From the NCBI RefSeq assembly GCF_014192015.1, contig NZ_JACHXJ010000002.1, positions 1,550,001 through 1,614,000 of the forward strand: a stretch of DNA of 64,000 nt. The letters run 5' to 3'. Each line of letters starts with the position of its first letter. Position 1 is the first letter of the stretch. The notes beneath the pieces were generated by a model, which had not been told where the DNA came from, searched no databases, and saw only the letters and a list, made by a program, of their open reading frames with translations. The stretch is from Paenibacillus rhizosphaerae (GTDB lineage: Bacteria > Bacillota > Bacilli > Paenibacillales > Paenibacillaceae). A program made the translations under genes and the position numbers. Of this stretch, positions 63,467 through 64,000 are shown piece by piece.

Positions 63467-63654
63467 AGAAAAAGGATGGAGTCTATGCCGGTTGTCATGG
63501 AATCCGAGAAGTTCTTCTACGATAGATATAACACGCAGATAGATTCAAATTGCTTTATGCACTGGTGACATCAGCGATATGACCTTTACCGTCCTTGCCC
63601 AGATTAATCGAGATTGCAGAGTGAGTGATGATCAAAATCAAATGTATACCAACA

Positions 63655-64000
63655 TTATTTCTTGACACCCGTTTCTGTGAGATGTACCGTAACGAGTAAC
63701 CTTACATTCAATGATGGATACATTTCCTTCCATGCTTCTTCGCTCCAATTTCTAGTTTTACTTCTTACGAAATCACCCAGTCCGAGCGGATCGATTTCTT
63801 TTTCTTTTAACAAGTTTATGAGTTCCAATCCGGATGTACGGATATCTTTTTTTATACTTTCTTCAATTCTCCGCAGCTCCTGGTTCGGATAAGTAACCTC
63901 CCTTGAATCTCTAACTTTACCCTCAATGACAAGGTTGATCATCACACTTGGATACCTCGAATTTTTATAGATTCGATAATTTACCTTTGATCCGGTATTA
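63655..64000 (-). CDS. Ger(x)C-type spore germination protein (partial)
   Basis: Only the C-terminal end of a leftward gene is in the window; the frame is open to position 64000, so the gene continues beyond the edge. The visible part (PSVMINLVIEGKVRDSREVT, ELINLLKEKEIDPLGLGDFV and VRLLVTVHLTETGVKK) is the last part of a GerBC/GerAC-type germinant-receptor lipoprotein. It supports a spore-forming host. The GTG at 63945 and the ATG after it are internal codons, not the start. Confidence 0.8.
   Translation of the reverse strand, partial: NTGSKVNYRIYKNSRYPSVMINLVIEGKVRDSREVTYPNQELRRIEESIKKDIRTSGLELINLLKEKEIDPLGLGDFVRSKTRNWSEEAWKEMYPSLNVRLLVTVHLTETGVKK

Overview
The window reads as chromosomal DNA of a spore-forming, saccharolytic Firmicute of the Paenibacillus type. 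Evidence: strong AGGAGG-type ribosome binding sites with frequent GTG/TTG starts, a YesM/YesN two-component pair, CUT1 sugar ABC transporters that lack their own ATPase, LacI regulators beside glycosidases, a GH65-beta-phosphoglucomutase fusion and the end of a Ger(x)C spore germination gene. No rRNA, tRNA, CRISPR array or intact transposase was seen. Functions are assigned by reading the translations; no database search was run. Region A (1-17.4 kb) is the most striking part: a one-strand locus with a LacI regulator, an L-fucose/D-arabinose isomerase (FucI family), an AraB-type ribulokinase, a DUF2961/GH172 enzyme, a DUF4185/GH183-like lipoprotein, a sugar ABC importer (binding protein plus two permeases), two large uncharacterised putative carbohydrate enzymes, a second LacI regulator and, after a decayed MFS transporter gene, a polyol dehydrogenase. 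GH172 and GH183 are the families with reported exo- and endo-D-arabinofuranosidase activity. FucI isomerises D-arabinose as well as L-fucose, AraB accepts D-ribulose, and no aldolase or epimerase is present, so the set fits a complete D-arabinan (mycobacterial-type arabinogalactan/lipoarabinomannan) utilisation pathway ending in D-ribulose-5-phosphate. The endo-enzyme carries a lipobox and should act outside the cell. The other glycosidases lack signals and should act on imported oligosaccharides. Two copies of a LacI-type operator (core TGCAATCGATTGCA) sit inside the 5' end of fucI and upstream of the GH172 gene. Region B (17.4-28 kb) mixes intact genes (SgrR-like regulator, MmgE/PrpD protein, TetR regulator, two SDR oxidoreductases) with gene remnants (TetR, aldehyde dehydrogenase, MerR, alpha/beta hydrolase) and repeated elements; palindromic TGGAAT-N4-ATTCCA sites flank a good sigma-A promoter. 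Region C (28-33 kb) is a persulfide/sulfur-transfer operon: TusA-rhodanese fusion, DsrE proteins, rhodanese-persulfide dioxygenase, TusA, TauE exporter, CstR repressor and rhodanese, with three ATACC(C/T)ATA..GGTAT operators. A 56-residue Cys-rich protein is encoded convergently and shares a bidirectional terminator. Region D (33-40 kb) holds a Gfo/Idh oxidoreductase, an FAD oxidoreductase overlapping an ECF41-type sigma factor with a matching ECF41 promoter, and an HxlR regulator divergent from an MDR reductase. Region E (40.8-51.3 kb) looks like a gene-cassette array. About a dozen unrelated one-gene units (YdcF, methyltransferase, nucleotidyltransferases, two aminoglycoside-phosphotransferase-like kinases, GNAT, sulfatase, esterase, P-loop kinase, small membrane and lipoproteins), all on the + strand, are separated by copies of one repeat (GCTAACGGG(A/C)A..GATAGTT plus a hairpin). 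No recombinase is visible. A second repeat family (GACAAGAACATAT plus a hairpin) occurs at five places from 17.8 to 46.6 kb. Region F (51.7-63 kb) is a second sugar locus: YesM-type kinase, YesN-type regulator, ABC binding protein and two permeases, an FAD oxidoreductase and the GH65-PGM fusion, consistent with uptake and phosphorolysis of an alpha-glucoside. The right end carries an SDR remnant and the C-terminal end of a GerC-type gene running off the window.
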